Assembly (NCBI GenBank): GCA_052379845.1
Contig: JBQTCF010000001.1
DNA: 64,000 nt
Reading direction: 5' to 3' (one strand)
Origin: Roseinatronobacter sp052379845
GTDB taxonomy: Bacteria; Pseudomonadota; Alphaproteobacteria; Rhodobacterales; Rhodobacteraceae
The notes under the pieces were generated by a model. It was not told where the DNA came from, searched no databases, and saw only the letters and a program-made list of their open reading frames with translations. A program made the translations under genes and the position numbers. Positions 43,712-51,863 of this stretch are shown piece after piece (the stretch's first letter is position 1; each line of letters begins with the position of its first letter).

Positions 43712-44604
43712 TCACTCCCCCCCGCATGGCCCGGCACGACCCCGATCAGGGACTGTAGCCACCCTGTCACCTCGATGGTAACCCCATGATCTGTCGCAGG
43801 AAAAACAGTGATCCTCGCGATGATCTTGTGAAGCGTTTCGACCAGCTCGCGGTCAAATTGGGGGTTCAAGTCGGTTAGCTTCCAAATAAGGGTGTCGATC
43901 GTCTCGAAATACCGCTCCAAAGTGGCGGGGTGAAGTTCGACCACTTCGGGCTCTTCCTGTGCCGCGAGTCGGGCTTCGAGAGCTTTTCTTTTGGCAGTTG
44001 CCTCCGCGATGTCCTTTTTTGCGGAAGGGCCGTCGATCACCCCACGTGTGTAAAGGTCAACAAGCCGTGCGAGGCGCCCCTGTGTCTCGGTCAACTCCTT
44101 CTCGATGCTGGATCGATTGCGCTGTGTTGCTCGGATCAGGGCGCTGCGCTCGTCATAATAGGCTTTGAGCTATTCCTTCACATAGATCGGATCAGCCAGT
44201 TCCGCCTTCAGCTTTGCCAGGACGGCATGCTCGATCTTGTCCAACCGATACCGCTTGTCATTGTCGCATGACCCGCTTTCGCGGGCAGTGGAGCACCTGA
44301 TCCGGATCGCGGACCCCGAACGGTCATGGATAGACATGCCACCGCCACACTTGCCGCAACGAAGCAGACCGGAAAACGGGCGTTTTGGGGTGCGGCCGCG
44401 CCTTCCGTGGCTGTGTGCCTTGTTCCCGTTGATCGTTGAGGCGTCCCAAGAGCCACCGCGTGGTGCAATGACTCCGTCCTCATTCAAGCCGTTGGCAATT
44501 TCCCGAGCGGTCCTTCCTGCGAGATGTGCCTTGAAGATTCGACAGATGACGTCCGATTCGTGATCCAGAATCCGCATCTCACCCGGTTTGACGGGGGACG
44601 GTTC
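43690..44604 (-). pseudogene. Large serine recombinase remnant at tRNA-Met
   Basis: The frame reads EPSPVKPGEMRILDHESDVICRIFKAHLAGRTAREIANGLNEDGVIAP (recombinase domain), then RPFSGLLRCGKCGGGMSIH...CSTARESGSCDNDKRY (zinc ribbon), then a C-terminal coiled coil. Three lesions are visible: the N-terminal catalytic resolvase domain is gone (sequence breaks near 44605 at an istB remnant); the segment between STINGN and the zinc ribbon is far too short for the family; and an in-frame TAG interrupts it at 44170-44172, after which the same frame continues LKAYYDERSALIRATQ. The last codons (SGGGT stop) lie antisense within the tRNA-Met 3' end, the classic position of an integrase next to its attachment site. 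Confidence 0.85.
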
Positions 44605-44606
44605 AG

Positions 44607-44765
44607 GTTCATTTTCTCAGGAAGCCCCATCCGGGCACCAGCGTCATCAGGTCCACCGATCAGAGCGTCAGCGAATGGGCAACCGTCTTTGGTGACGCGA
44701 AAATGACCGCCGCGCTTCTTGATCACCTTATGCTTCGCCGTCATACCAAAGCCTGTTCCACAGGC
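44607..44765 (+). pseudogene. Remnant of an istB gene
   Basis: Plus-strand translation gives VHFLRKPHPGTSVIRSTDQ then SVSEWATVFGDAKMTAALLDHLMLRRHT. This matches the C-terminal part of IstB (compare LLSKLYERTSVIITTN and SFSEWATVFGDAKMTTALLDRLTHRCHI in the intact copy at 2507-3298). Only about 50 codons survive, without the ATPase domain. It differs from the intact copy at many positions, so it comes from another IS21-type element. Its left edge abuts the point where the serine recombinase is truncated. Confidence 0.8.
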
Positions 44766-44876
44766 AGGTGTTGGACGAAACGTGATCGGGGCGGTGTGCA
44801 AATCGTTCTCTTTGGCCTCGAGTCTGGTGGACAGGGGGAATATTGGTGGTCCGACACCTTGGACAGGCGGAGCGTG

Positions 44877-46001
44877 ATGACCAACACTGACCCCAAACCC
44901 AAAGAGCTTGTCTTGATTGGCGGTGGACATACCCATGCGCTGCTGTTGCATCACCTGGCGCAACGGCCCCTGCGGAACACCGCTGTCACCTTGATCACAC
45001 CCTCACCCAAGGCGCCCTATACCGGAATGCTGCCGGGCTTTATTGCGGGTCATTATACGCGCGAGGATCTGGATATTGATCTGGAACGCCTGATCGCGCG
45101 GGCCGGCGGGCGGCTGGTGCTGGGCAAGGCGGACAGGCTGGCGCGGGGCGCGGGCATTGTGGGGGGGGCGGGATTTGAGGACCTGCGCTTTGATTTCGTT
45201 TCGGTGGATATCGGCATCACCTCGGACCTGCCCGCGTTGCCGGGCTATGCCGAACATGCGGTATCGGCCAAACCGTTGGGGGCCTATGCCCGGCGCTGGC
45301 AGGATTGGCTGACCAAGGTTGAGGGCGGCGCGTTGCGCCCTGAAGTGGCGGTGCTGGGGGCTGGGGTCGCGGGGGTGGAGCTGGCCTTGGCGATGGCTTT
45401 CAGGCTGCGGGCGCATGCGCCGGTGTTGCGCCTTATCGATCGCGGGCGGGCCTTGCCAAATATCGGGCGCTTTGCCCGCAGACGCCTGCTGTCGCATCTT
45501 GCGCGTTTCGGGGTCGAGATTTTGGAACATACCCAAGTGACAGCCCTAGATGCAGATCACTTGCATTGCGCGGACGGGCGCACCATACCCGCGTCCTTCG
45601 TGGTGGGGGTTGCGGGAACGCGCCCGCAGGACTGGCTGCAGGGGACCGGCCTTGAGCTTGAGCGCGGGTTCATCAAGGTGGATGCTCATTTGCGCGCCCT
45701 GTCCGATCCGCGGGTATTCGCAGTGGGGGATTGTGCCCATATGACCCATGCGCCGCGGCCGAAAGCGGGTGTTTTCGCTGTGCGTCAGGCGCCTTTCCTG
45801 TTGGCCAATCTGCATGCCGCAACAGGCGGGGGGGCGTGGCGCGCCTATCAGCCGCAGCGCGATTACCTGAAGCTGGTATCGCTTGGTGACAAGACCGCGC
45901 TGGCGGATAAATGGGGGCTTCCCCTTGAAGGGCGGTGGCTGTGGCGCCTGAAGGACGGCATAGATGCAAAATTCATGCAGCAATTCAAGGGACTGGCGTA
46001 A
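44877..46001 (+). CDS. FAD/NAD(P)-binding oxidoreductase, stand-alone SelD-type NDH domain
   Basis: 374 aa. FAD-binding LVLIGGGHTHALLLHHLAQ at the N-terminus, SPKAPYTGMLPGFIAGHYTREDLDIDLERL, NAD-binding VAVLGAGVAGVELALAMAFRL, and VFAVGDCAHM. The GGGHTHA...YTGMLPG...GHY pattern and the ending WRLKDGIDAKFMQQF are those of the NADH-dehydrogenase-like domain found fused in front of selenide,water dikinase (SelD) in many bacteria. Here the frame stops without a SelD domain. The ATG at 44877 (GGAG upstream) excludes an upstream stretch to 44703 that encodes the istB remnant. Confidence 0.8.
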   Translation: MTNTDPKPKELVLIGGGHTHALLLHHLAQRPLRNTAVTLITPSPKAPYTGMLPGFIAGHYTREDLDIDLERLIARAGGRLVLGKADRLARGAGIVGGAGFEDLRFDFVSVDIGITSDLPALPGYAEHAVSAKPLGAYARRWQDWLTKVEGGALRPEVAVLGAGVAGVELALAMAFRLRAHAPVLRLIDRGRALPNIGRFARRRLLSHLARFGVEILEHTQVTALDADHLHCADGRTIPASFVVGVAGTRPQDWLQGTGLELERGFIKVDAHLRALSDPRVFAVGDCAHMTHAPRPKAGVFAVRQAPFLLANLHAATGGGAWRAYQPQRDYLKLVSLGDKTALADKWGLPLEGRWLWRLKDGIDAKFMQQFKGLA

Positions 46002-46059
46002 GCGCATAGTGCGCAACGGGGCACAGTATTTTCCCGCACCGCTTCGGGCATGTCCCCGG

Positions 46060-47244
46060 TTACTGCAAGAAACGCATCGGATCCACGCTTTCCTGACCGC
46101 GTCGCACCTCAAAATGCAAGAAGCTGGGATCGCCTGCTGCCACTTTGCCGATGGTCTGGCCTTGGGACACGCGCGCGTCCTTTGCAACACTCAGGTTGTC
46201 AATATTTGCATAGACCGTCAGCAACCCGTCATTATGGCGAAGCACCATGATATTGACATTGCCCGTGGTGCGCGTGATCGCTGCGACTGTTCCGGCAGCA
46301 GCAGCACGAACATTGGTTCCCGCGCTTGCGGCAATGCCGATACCTTCATTGCGGCCGGGCGCATAGGCCCGGATGATGCGCCCGTCAACCGGCATCACAA
46401 AGGTTGTGCGCGATGCTTCGGTGCGTTCCTGCGACAGGTCGGGCGCGGGCGGGGTTGCGGCTGTGGCGGCGGCCTGTGCCTGCTCGGCCGAAGGGACGGC
46501 GGCGGGCAAGGGCGTGGATGCGCTCGGCGGTGGCGGCGCGGGGCTGGCGCTGCCCGGTGGGGTTGTTGTGGTGACAGGCGCGGGCGTTGGCGTGGCCGCA
46601 GCCTGCTGCGCCTGTTGCCCCACCGGAACCAGCAATGTCTGGCCTTCGCGCACGCGCATTTCGGGGTCAAGGCCGTTCCAGTCCGCCAGCGCGCGCGGGG
46701 TGACATTATACAGCCGCGCAATGGTGAAGGCGGTTTCGCCGCGCTGCACCACATGGCGGGTGGGCTGCGCCTCGGCAGGTTGGGTGGTGGCGGCAGGGCG
46801 CGGGGCGGCGGGCGCGGGTTGGGCCGTGCCGGTTTCCGCACGGCTGATGGCGGTGTCGGCCAATGTGGATATTTCTATGTCACCCGCGCGCGGGGCGCTT
46901 CCTGACGTGGCGGCCCCCCGTGGCAGGGCCAGAACTTCGCCCGCGCGCAGTCGGGTTTCAGGCGTCAGCGCATTGAACCGCGCAAGTTCGCTGTCGGACA
47001 TGCCGATACGGTTTGCGACTGTGGCAACTGTGTCGCCACTGCGCGCGACGGCCACCTGATAGTCAGGATAGGAGATGACACCGCGCGCATCCGGTCGCGG
47101 GCGCTGCGGGGTTGCCTGCCGCGCCGCATCAGATGTGGTGAACCCGCTTGTGGGGCTGCGCAGGTCCGCGTCAAAACTTTCGCATGCGGCAAGTGCCAGA
47201 AGGGCTGCACTGCTCAGTAGTGTCATCTGGCGTTTCAGATGCAT
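46060..47244 (-). CDS. LysM/LytM lipoprotein, NlpD-like with degenerate peptidase domain
   Basis: 394 aa. Lipoprotein signal with LALAACES (lipidated Cys about 21), two LysM domains (about 64-108 and 164-207) that bind peptidoglycan, a Pro/Ala/Thr-rich linker, and a C-terminal LytM (M23) domain (about 297-394). The zinc-binding His and Asp normally in HxG(I/V)D are replaced (GRNEGIGIAAS) and the usual YAH is YAN, while LHFEVR is kept. It should not cleave peptidoglycan itself but, like NlpD/EnvC, may activate an amidase in cell separation. Downstream of pcm by 75 bp, in the surE-pcm-nlpD order. Confidence 0.88.
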   Translation of the reverse strand: MHLKRQMTLLSSAALLALAACESFDADLRSPTSGFTTSDAARQATPQRPRPDARGVISYPDYQVAVARSGDTVATVANRIGMSDSELARFNALTPETRLRAGEVLALPRGAATSGSAPRAGDIEISTLADTAISRAETGTAQPAPAAPRPAATTQPAEAQPTRHVVQRGETAFTIARLYNVTPRALADWNGLDPEMRVREGQTLLVPVGQQAQQAAATPTPAPVTTTTPPGSASPAPPPPSASTPLPAAVPSAEQAQAAATAATPPAPDLSQERTEASRTTFVMPVDGRIIRAYAPGRNEGIGIAASAGTNVRAAAAGTVAAITRTTGNVNIMVLRHNDGLLTVYANIDNLSVAKDARVSQGQTIGKVAAGDPSFLHFEVRRGQESVDPMRFLQ

Positions 47245-47319
47245 TTTCCTGTCACCTCTGTTATGTCGCGCAATGGCGTGCGTGGTTCTGCGCCACGGCT
47301 GCCGCTGTCCTGTTTCCAA

Positions 47320-47967
47320 CTAGTGACCCAAACCTTCCAGAAGGGGTACAAAACGCACTGCGCGCATTTCTTCATATTCAAGGCCGTCTTCATGCCGGAC
47401 CACCCGTATCAGGCTTTGCACGGTGTCCGACTGGCCCACTGGCACAACCATGATACCCCCGATCTTCAACTGCGCCAAGAGCGGGCCGGGCGGGTCTTCT
47501 GCTGCCGCGGTCACGATGATGCGATCAAACGGGGCCTGTTCGGGCAAACCATAAGACCCGTCAGACACCATGCTGGTAATATTGGGCAATCCCAGCTGGT
47601 CGAACACGTTCTGTGCCGCCTTGGCAAGGGTGCGGTGGCGTTCGACTGTATACACCCGCCGCGCCAGTTGTGACAAGATCGCCGCTTGATAGCCCGATCC
47701 GGTGCCCACTTCCAGCACCTTGTCGCGGGGGCTGACCTGCAAGGCTTCGGTCATCAGCGCCACCACTGACGGTTGGCTGATGGTTTGACCGCAGGCAATG
47801 GGCAAGGGCATATCTTCATAGGCGCGGTCGCTGAAAATGCCAGTGACGAACGCGCGCCGGTCAATGCGTTCCATGGCCGACAGCACGCGCGCATCCGTCA
47901 CCCCGCGTGAGCGGATGGTATAGATGAAGCGCATGCGCTGTTCGGCCAGATCGTCACCTTGCGTCAT
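47320..47967 (-). CDS. pcm: Protein-L-isoaspartate O-methyltransferase
   Basis: 215 aa SAM-dependent enzyme repairing isoaspartyl residues in aged proteins. Motifs: AYEDMPLPIACGQTISQPSVVALMTEAL, SAM-binding VLEVGTGSGYQAAILSQLA, VYTVERHRTLA, and FDRIIVTAAAEDPPGPLLAQLKIGG. Its ATG overlaps the surE stop by 4 bp, so the two are coupled; both are stationary-phase maintenance functions. Confidence 0.94.
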   Translation of the reverse strand: MTQGDDLAEQRMRFIYTIRSRGVTDARVLSAMERIDRRAFVTGIFSDRAYEDMPLPIACGQTISQPSVVALMTEALQVSPRDKVLEVGTGSGYQAAILSQLARRVYTVERHRTLAKAAQNVFDQLGLPNITSMVSDGSYGLPEQAPFDRIIVTAAAEDPPGPLLAQLKIGGIMVVPVGQSDTVQSLIRVVRHEDGLEYEEMRAVRFVPLLEGLGH

Positions 47968-48749
47968 TCAAGTGCCTTTTTCACATCACTCAGGGCGTCA
48001 TGCGCTGTCAGGTCGGCGCGCATCGGGGTTACGGAAATATACCCTTCAAGGTTGACAGCCGCATCTGTGCCGGGCGCTGTGGGCTGGTGCTGTGGCCCGC
48101 CGGTCACCCACAGGAATTTCCGCCCCGAGGGGGAAATATGCGGCTTCACGCCGAAAAACGTGTCACGACGATAGCCTTGGGGCGTGACGCGCAGGCCCTT
48201 TACATCAGCACTTGCCACAGGGGGGAAGTTTACGTTGTAAAACAGCCGGTAATCCCCCTGATCCCAGGGCGCGTCCTTGATCAGGCGTTCAATGACGGCC
48301 TGTCCATGCCCCACAGCGCTGTCGAACAAGCTTGGCAGGTCTTCGGACAGCGGCCCCATATATTGCGAAAGCGCAATCGCGGGCAGGCCCTGAAGCGCGG
48401 CTTCCATTGCGCCGCCCACAGTGCCGGAATACATGACATTTTCAGCGGCATTATTGCCACGGTTGATGCCCGACAGCACCAGATCAGGGCGCGCCCCCTG
48501 CAGCACGTCATACAGGCCCGCCAGCACGCAATCCGCAGGTGACCCCTCGGCAGCGTAGCGGCGCTTGTCCAGTTTTGCGATCATCATCGGGTGGGTGTAG
48601 CTGATGCAATGGCCCACGCCGGATTGCTCGAACGCAGGCGCCACAACCCAGACTTCGCCATCAGGGCCCGCGATGTTTTGCGCGATCCGTTCCAGAACCT
48701 GCAATCCCGGTGCATTGATCCCGTCATCATTGGTTACCAGAATGCGCAT
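47964..48749 (-). CDS. surE: 5'/3'-nucleotidase SurE
   Basis: 261 aa metal-dependent nucleoside monophosphatase. Metal-binding MRILVTNDDGINAPGLQVLE at the N-terminus, SGINRGNNAAENVMYSGTVGGAMEA, and LFYNVNFPPV. ATG at 48749 starts on the motif; an upstream extension to 48803 is rejected. First gene of surE-pcm-nlpD-like. Its promoter lies back-to-back with rnpB. Confidence 0.94.
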   Translation of the reverse strand: MRILVTNDDGINAPGLQVLERIAQNIAGPDGEVWVVAPAFEQSGVGHCISYTHPMMIAKLDKRRYAAEGSPADCVLAGLYDVLQGARPDLVLSGINRGNNAAENVMYSGTVGGAMEAALQGLPAIALSQYMGPLSEDLPSLFDSAVGHGQAVIERLIKDAPWDQGDYRLFYNVNFPPVASADVKGLRVTPQGYRRDTFFGVKPHISPSGRKFLWVTGGPQHQPTAPGTDAAVNLEGYISVTPMRADLTAHDALSDVKKALE

Positions 48750-48847
48750 AAGATCCCCTTGCTTGCATTTGTCTTGCTTAGAACAGGGCAGCGCAGGCGA
48801 CAAGGGGCGAAGCTTGAACCATTTATATACCTTCGTGATTGTAGCAG

Positions 48848-48876
48848 TTGCGGCGCAGTTCCATATTCCTTATGTG
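48848..48876 (+). promoter_or_regulatory. Candidate rnpB promoter
   Basis: TTGCGG (48848-48853), 17-nt spacer, TATGTG (48871-48876); a start about 6 nt later falls at 48882, exactly where the RNase P RNA helix P1 begins. Confidence 0.5.
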
Positions 48877-48881
48877 GCAGA

Positions 48882-49281
48882 TGTGCGGATGGTCGGATGG
48901 CCGCGTGCAGGGGTGCAAATCGCTGTTCGAGGAAAGTCCGGGCTCCATGAAGCAACGGTGCCGGGTAACGCCCGGCCGGGGTAACCCGAGGGAAAGCGCC
49001 ACAGAGAACAGACCGCCATGCATGCATGGCACGGGTGAAACGGTGGGGTAAAAGCCCACCGCGGGACGGGCAACCGGACCGGCACGGCAAGCCCCACCGG
49101 GAGCAATGCCGAATAGGGACTTCGCGCGGGTATGATCCGACAGGATATCTCCGCAGGGCCGCTTCAGCCTGAAGTCCGGGTTGGCAGCTAGATCCTGTCC
49201 GCAAGGGCAGGGGCAGATGAATGGTCATCAAGGGGGGCATATGCCCCCTGAACAGAACCCGGCTTACAGACCATCCGCACA
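48882..49281 (+). ncRNA. rnpB: RNase P RNA, type A
   Basis: About 400 nt. Ends pair as helix P1 (TGTGCGGATGGT with ACCATCCGCACA). Universal conserved elements are present: GAGGAAAGTCCGGGCTC (48930s), GGTGAAACGGTGGGGTAAAAGCCCACC (49030s) and the 3' ACAGAACCCGGCTTACAG. It is the catalytic subunit that trims tRNA 5' leaders. Exact ends are inferred from P1 pairing. Confidence 0.95.
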
Positions 49282-49343
49282 ATAATTTTCCAACCAGCCC
49301 TTGAAAACGGTGGGGCATGTGCCGGAATATTGCGGGAATCCGG

Positions 49344-49371
49344 TTGACACGGGGCGCAAGCCTTGTAGAAG
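49344..49371 (+). promoter_or_regulatory. Candidate rpmG promoter
   Basis: TTGACA (49344-49349), 16-nt spacer, TAGAAG (49366-49371), about 65 bp before the rpmG start. Confidence 0.5.
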
Positions 49372-49435
49372 GCAGGTTCAGAATTCACGGGCGATGGGCC
49401 GTTATGGCGCGTGTCCCGGTTCAGGAGAGTATAAA

Positions 49436-49603
49436 ATGGCGAAGCCGACCACCATCAAGATCCGTCTGAACTCGACCGCGGGGACCGGGCATTTCTATGT
49501 GACCAAGAAAAACGCCCGCACCATGACCGAGAAGATGACAACGCGCAAATACGACCCCGTTGTGCGCAAGCATGTTGAATACAAAGAAGGCAAGATCAAA
49601 TAA
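49436..49603 (+). CDS. rpmG: 50S ribosomal protein L33
   Basis: 55 aa. MAKPTTIKIRLNSTAGTGHFYVTKKNARTMTEKM and the KYDPVVRKHVEYKEGKIK tail are diagnostic for bacterial L33, the alphaproteobacterial form lacking the Cys pairs of the zinc-binding version. AGGAG lies upstream of the ATG. It has its own promoter and a strong terminator. Confidence 0.96.
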   Translation: MAKPTTIKIRLNSTAGTGHFYVTKKNARTMTEKMTTRKYDPVVRKHVEYKEGKIK

Positions 49604-49625
49604 TCCTGCCCGCTTTACGTCGACT

Positions 49626-49653
49626 AAAAACCGCGCCCTTGGGCGCGGTTTTT
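49626..49653 (+). terminator. Rho-independent terminator after rpmG
   Basis: AAAAA-CCGCGCCC-TT-GGGCGCGG-TTTTT, 23 bp after the stop. The symmetric A/T tracts make it potentially bidirectional, serving also the TonB receptor gene that ends at 49724. Confidence 0.92.
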
Positions 49654-49723
49654 GTTTAGGCGCCGAACTGGCACCCGCGCATGGCCTGCCCCCCCCTGTC
49701 ACCTGCTCCAAGGGGGGGGCGGG

Positions 49724-51724
49724 TCAGAACCGCAACGCGGTGGTCAGCGAAAAACTGCGCCCCGGTTCATAAAACGGCGTCACGCTGTTGAAATCCGCAC
49801 CATAGGTCGCGCGATCGGCATACAGCTTGTCAAACAGATTGTTCACCTCGGCACGAATGACAAGCCCCTTGATGTTGGGGGCATGATATTCGGCAAACAG
49901 GTTGGCCACGGCATAGCCGGGGATGGCGCGGTCCGATCCTGCTGCAACGGTCTGGTAGGCTTTCGCGGCCTGCACACTGCCCCCGAAGGCAAAATCGCTG
50001 TTGCGCGGCTGGTGCTGTGCCTCCAGGGCCATGACACCCCCAAGCGGCGCGCCCAGATCAAGCGCGGAATAGCTGTCGGAAACCTGACCATCAACTTTCA
50101 GCTTGCTTTGGGAATAGCTGGCGCGCAAATACCCCCCGTCCCAGCCATAGCCCAGACCCAGATTGAACCCGCGACTTTCCGCGTCCCCCACCGCATTTCG
50201 CGCATAAACACTGACTCGGGCGTTATCTATGCGCGTCAGGAACACTTCGCCATCAAGGCGGAACTGGTCGGCCTCATAGTCAAAACCGATGGTGTAACTG
50301 GTGGACCGTGCCGCGCGCATGGCGCTGTAATCCCAGGCGGGGTTGAAGATGAAGTTGTCCTCCAGTGACAGGCCCCCAAATACCGACGATACCCCGGCCC
50401 GCAAGCTGAATGCGTCGCTTACGGCATAGGCCGCCGACAGGTTGCCGCTGAACCCGCTGAAACTGCTGTGCCATCCGTTCACGCCGGTGAAGTCCTGATG
50501 ATCGAAGCGCAGCCCAAAGGACAGCGACAGGGCCGCAGTCGGGTCCAGGCGCGCTTGGGCATAGGCACCGGTATTGCGCGCGGATTCGCGCAGCCGCGCG
50601 GTGGCGTTATCATGGTAAGTGCTGGCGCGGTCATAATAATCCACACCTGCTGTAACTGTCCCCAGTTCCCCCAGATTGAAGCGATTCTCGACCTTGGCCG
50701 ACAGGGTGGAACTGTCCCCCCAACTGGTGCCCAAGGCCGGCGACAGCGGTTGATCGACGCCGACACGCACGCGCGAACGGCCCAGCACAATGCGCGGGTC
50801 CCAGAACCCGTCTGCTGCAGTGTTTTCATAAGACAGCGAGAATGTGTCGCGGGTTGTGTTATAACGGCGCGGCTCTCTCGGGGCGCCTGCGCCGATCATA
50901 TTGGCGCGAAACGGGCGCAGCGCGTCATCCATCATGCGCAGGCCGGACAGTTCAAACCGGTGCCCATCAGGGGTTTGATACGCGACTTTCAGCAGGCCCG
51001 ATGTCAGGTCCGCTGCGCTGCCTGCCACTGTGTCCCCCGCGCCTGTGCGGTAATCGCGGCCCTTGGCGCGTTTCAGATAGCCCAACCCTTCAAACCCGCC
51101 GTGGCGTGCCGCCAGTGTGACCGAACCGCTGGGCGTGCGGCCATTGCTGGCATAGGACAGGCGCGCATTGCCGCCGACAGCGCGGCCCGCAAGCAGCACA
51201 TCCGCCGCATCGACGGTTTCCATCACAACCGCGCCCGCCATCGCATGGGGTCCGGCATCCGCAGCGGCGGCACCAGCATCTACGCGCACGGATTTCATCA
51301 GACCGGGATCAAAGGCATTCGCCGATGTGTGGTGAAAGATGCGGTTGTTTTGCGACACGCCGTCCAGCGTTACGCCAAGGTTCAGCATATCCACCCCGTT
51401 TACAAATATCTTTTGCGCCACGGGAATACCGCCGCCCACCGACACAGACGCAATTCCCGAAAACAGGTCACGCAGGGTGCCCATGCGCGCGCGGTCCAGT
51501 TCGGCATCTGCCACATAGTGGCTGTTCGTGCGGTCGGCGGCGTTGCCGTCAGGGTCCTGCGCGCGCATAAAGGCAGGGTCCAGCACAAGCTGGCCCAGAT
51601 GCAATTCGCCCGATTGCTGCGCATGGGCGGTGTGCGCGCAAGCAATGGCCAGCGCCGAGGTGCACAAGAAAACGGCAAGACAGGGTTTTGGCCGGTTATG
51701 GCCGGTTTGTGGCAAGGGGGTCAT
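49724..51724 (-). CDS. TonB-dependent outer-membrane receptor
   Basis: 666 aa. Signal peptide ending AHTAHAQ; plug domain (about 60-170) with GTLRDLFSGIASVSVGGGIPVAQKIFVNGVDMLNLGVTLDGV; a beta-barrel of alternating aromatic strands ending in a C-terminal Phe (SLTTALRF), and NLFDKLYADRATYG typical of the last strands. The ligand cannot be read from the sequence; iron chelates or haem are usual. ATG 51724 is chosen because GGAG lies 6 nt upstream. No TonB/ExbBD genes nearby. An inverted repeat sits in its promoter region. Confidence 0.88.
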   Translation of the reverse strand: MTPLPQTGHNRPKPCLAVFLCTSALAIACAHTAHAQQSGELHLGQLVLDPAFMRAQDPDGNAADRTNSHYVADAELDRARMGTLRDLFSGIASVSVGGGIPVAQKIFVNGVDMLNLGVTLDGVSQNNRIFHHTSANAFDPGLMKSVRVDAGAAAADAGPHAMAGAVVMETVDAADVLLAGRAVGGNARLSYASNGRTPSGSVTLAARHGGFEGLGYLKRAKGRDYRTGAGDTVAGSAADLTSGLLKVAYQTPDGHRFELSGLRMMDDALRPFRANMIGAGAPREPRRYNTTRDTFSLSYENTAADGFWDPRIVLGRSRVRVGVDQPLSPALGTSWGDSSTLSAKVENRFNLGELGTVTAGVDYYDRASTYHDNATARLRESARNTGAYAQARLDPTAALSLSFGLRFDHQDFTGVNGWHSSFSGFSGNLSAAYAVSDAFSLRAGVSSVFGGLSLEDNFIFNPAWDYSAMRAARSTSYTIGFDYEADQFRLDGEVFLTRIDNARVSVYARNAVGDAESRGFNLGLGYGWDGGYLRASYSQSKLKVDGQVSDSYSALDLGAPLGGVMALEAQHQPRNSDFAFGGSVQAAKAYQTVAAGSDRAIPGYAVANLFAEYHAPNIKGLVIRAEVNNLFDKLYADRATYGADFNSVTPFYEPGRSFSLTTALRF

Positions 51725-51798
51725 AGCAAGCTCCAACTGTGTGGGGGATGGCTGGGGCTTGGACCTGGCTTGTGGCGGGTTTTATGAAAGATGATAAT

Positions 51799-51816
51799 AA
51801 CATGCAAGTGCATGTT
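51799..51816. promoter_or_regulatory. Perfect 18-bp operator-like palindrome
   Basis: AACATGCAAGTGCATGTT, two 8-bp arms with a 2-bp centre, about 75 bp before the receptor start and next to an AT-rich TGATAATAA. It looks like a dimeric repressor site. It does not match the Fur, Irr or RirA boxes I know. Confidence 0.55.
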
Positions 51817-51863
51817 TTGGGTTGGCTGTCCAGTGCGCACCCCGCCCGCATGGTGCGGGCGCG

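Noticed and set aside
44484..44963. 159-codon minus-strand frame through 44600-44760
   Set aside because: It is the antisense of the istB remnant and of the start of the FAD-oxidoreductase gene.
46002..46059. SelD domain following the FAD domain
   Set aside because: Only 58 bp separate it from the converging LysM gene and the continued frame shows no SelD motif.
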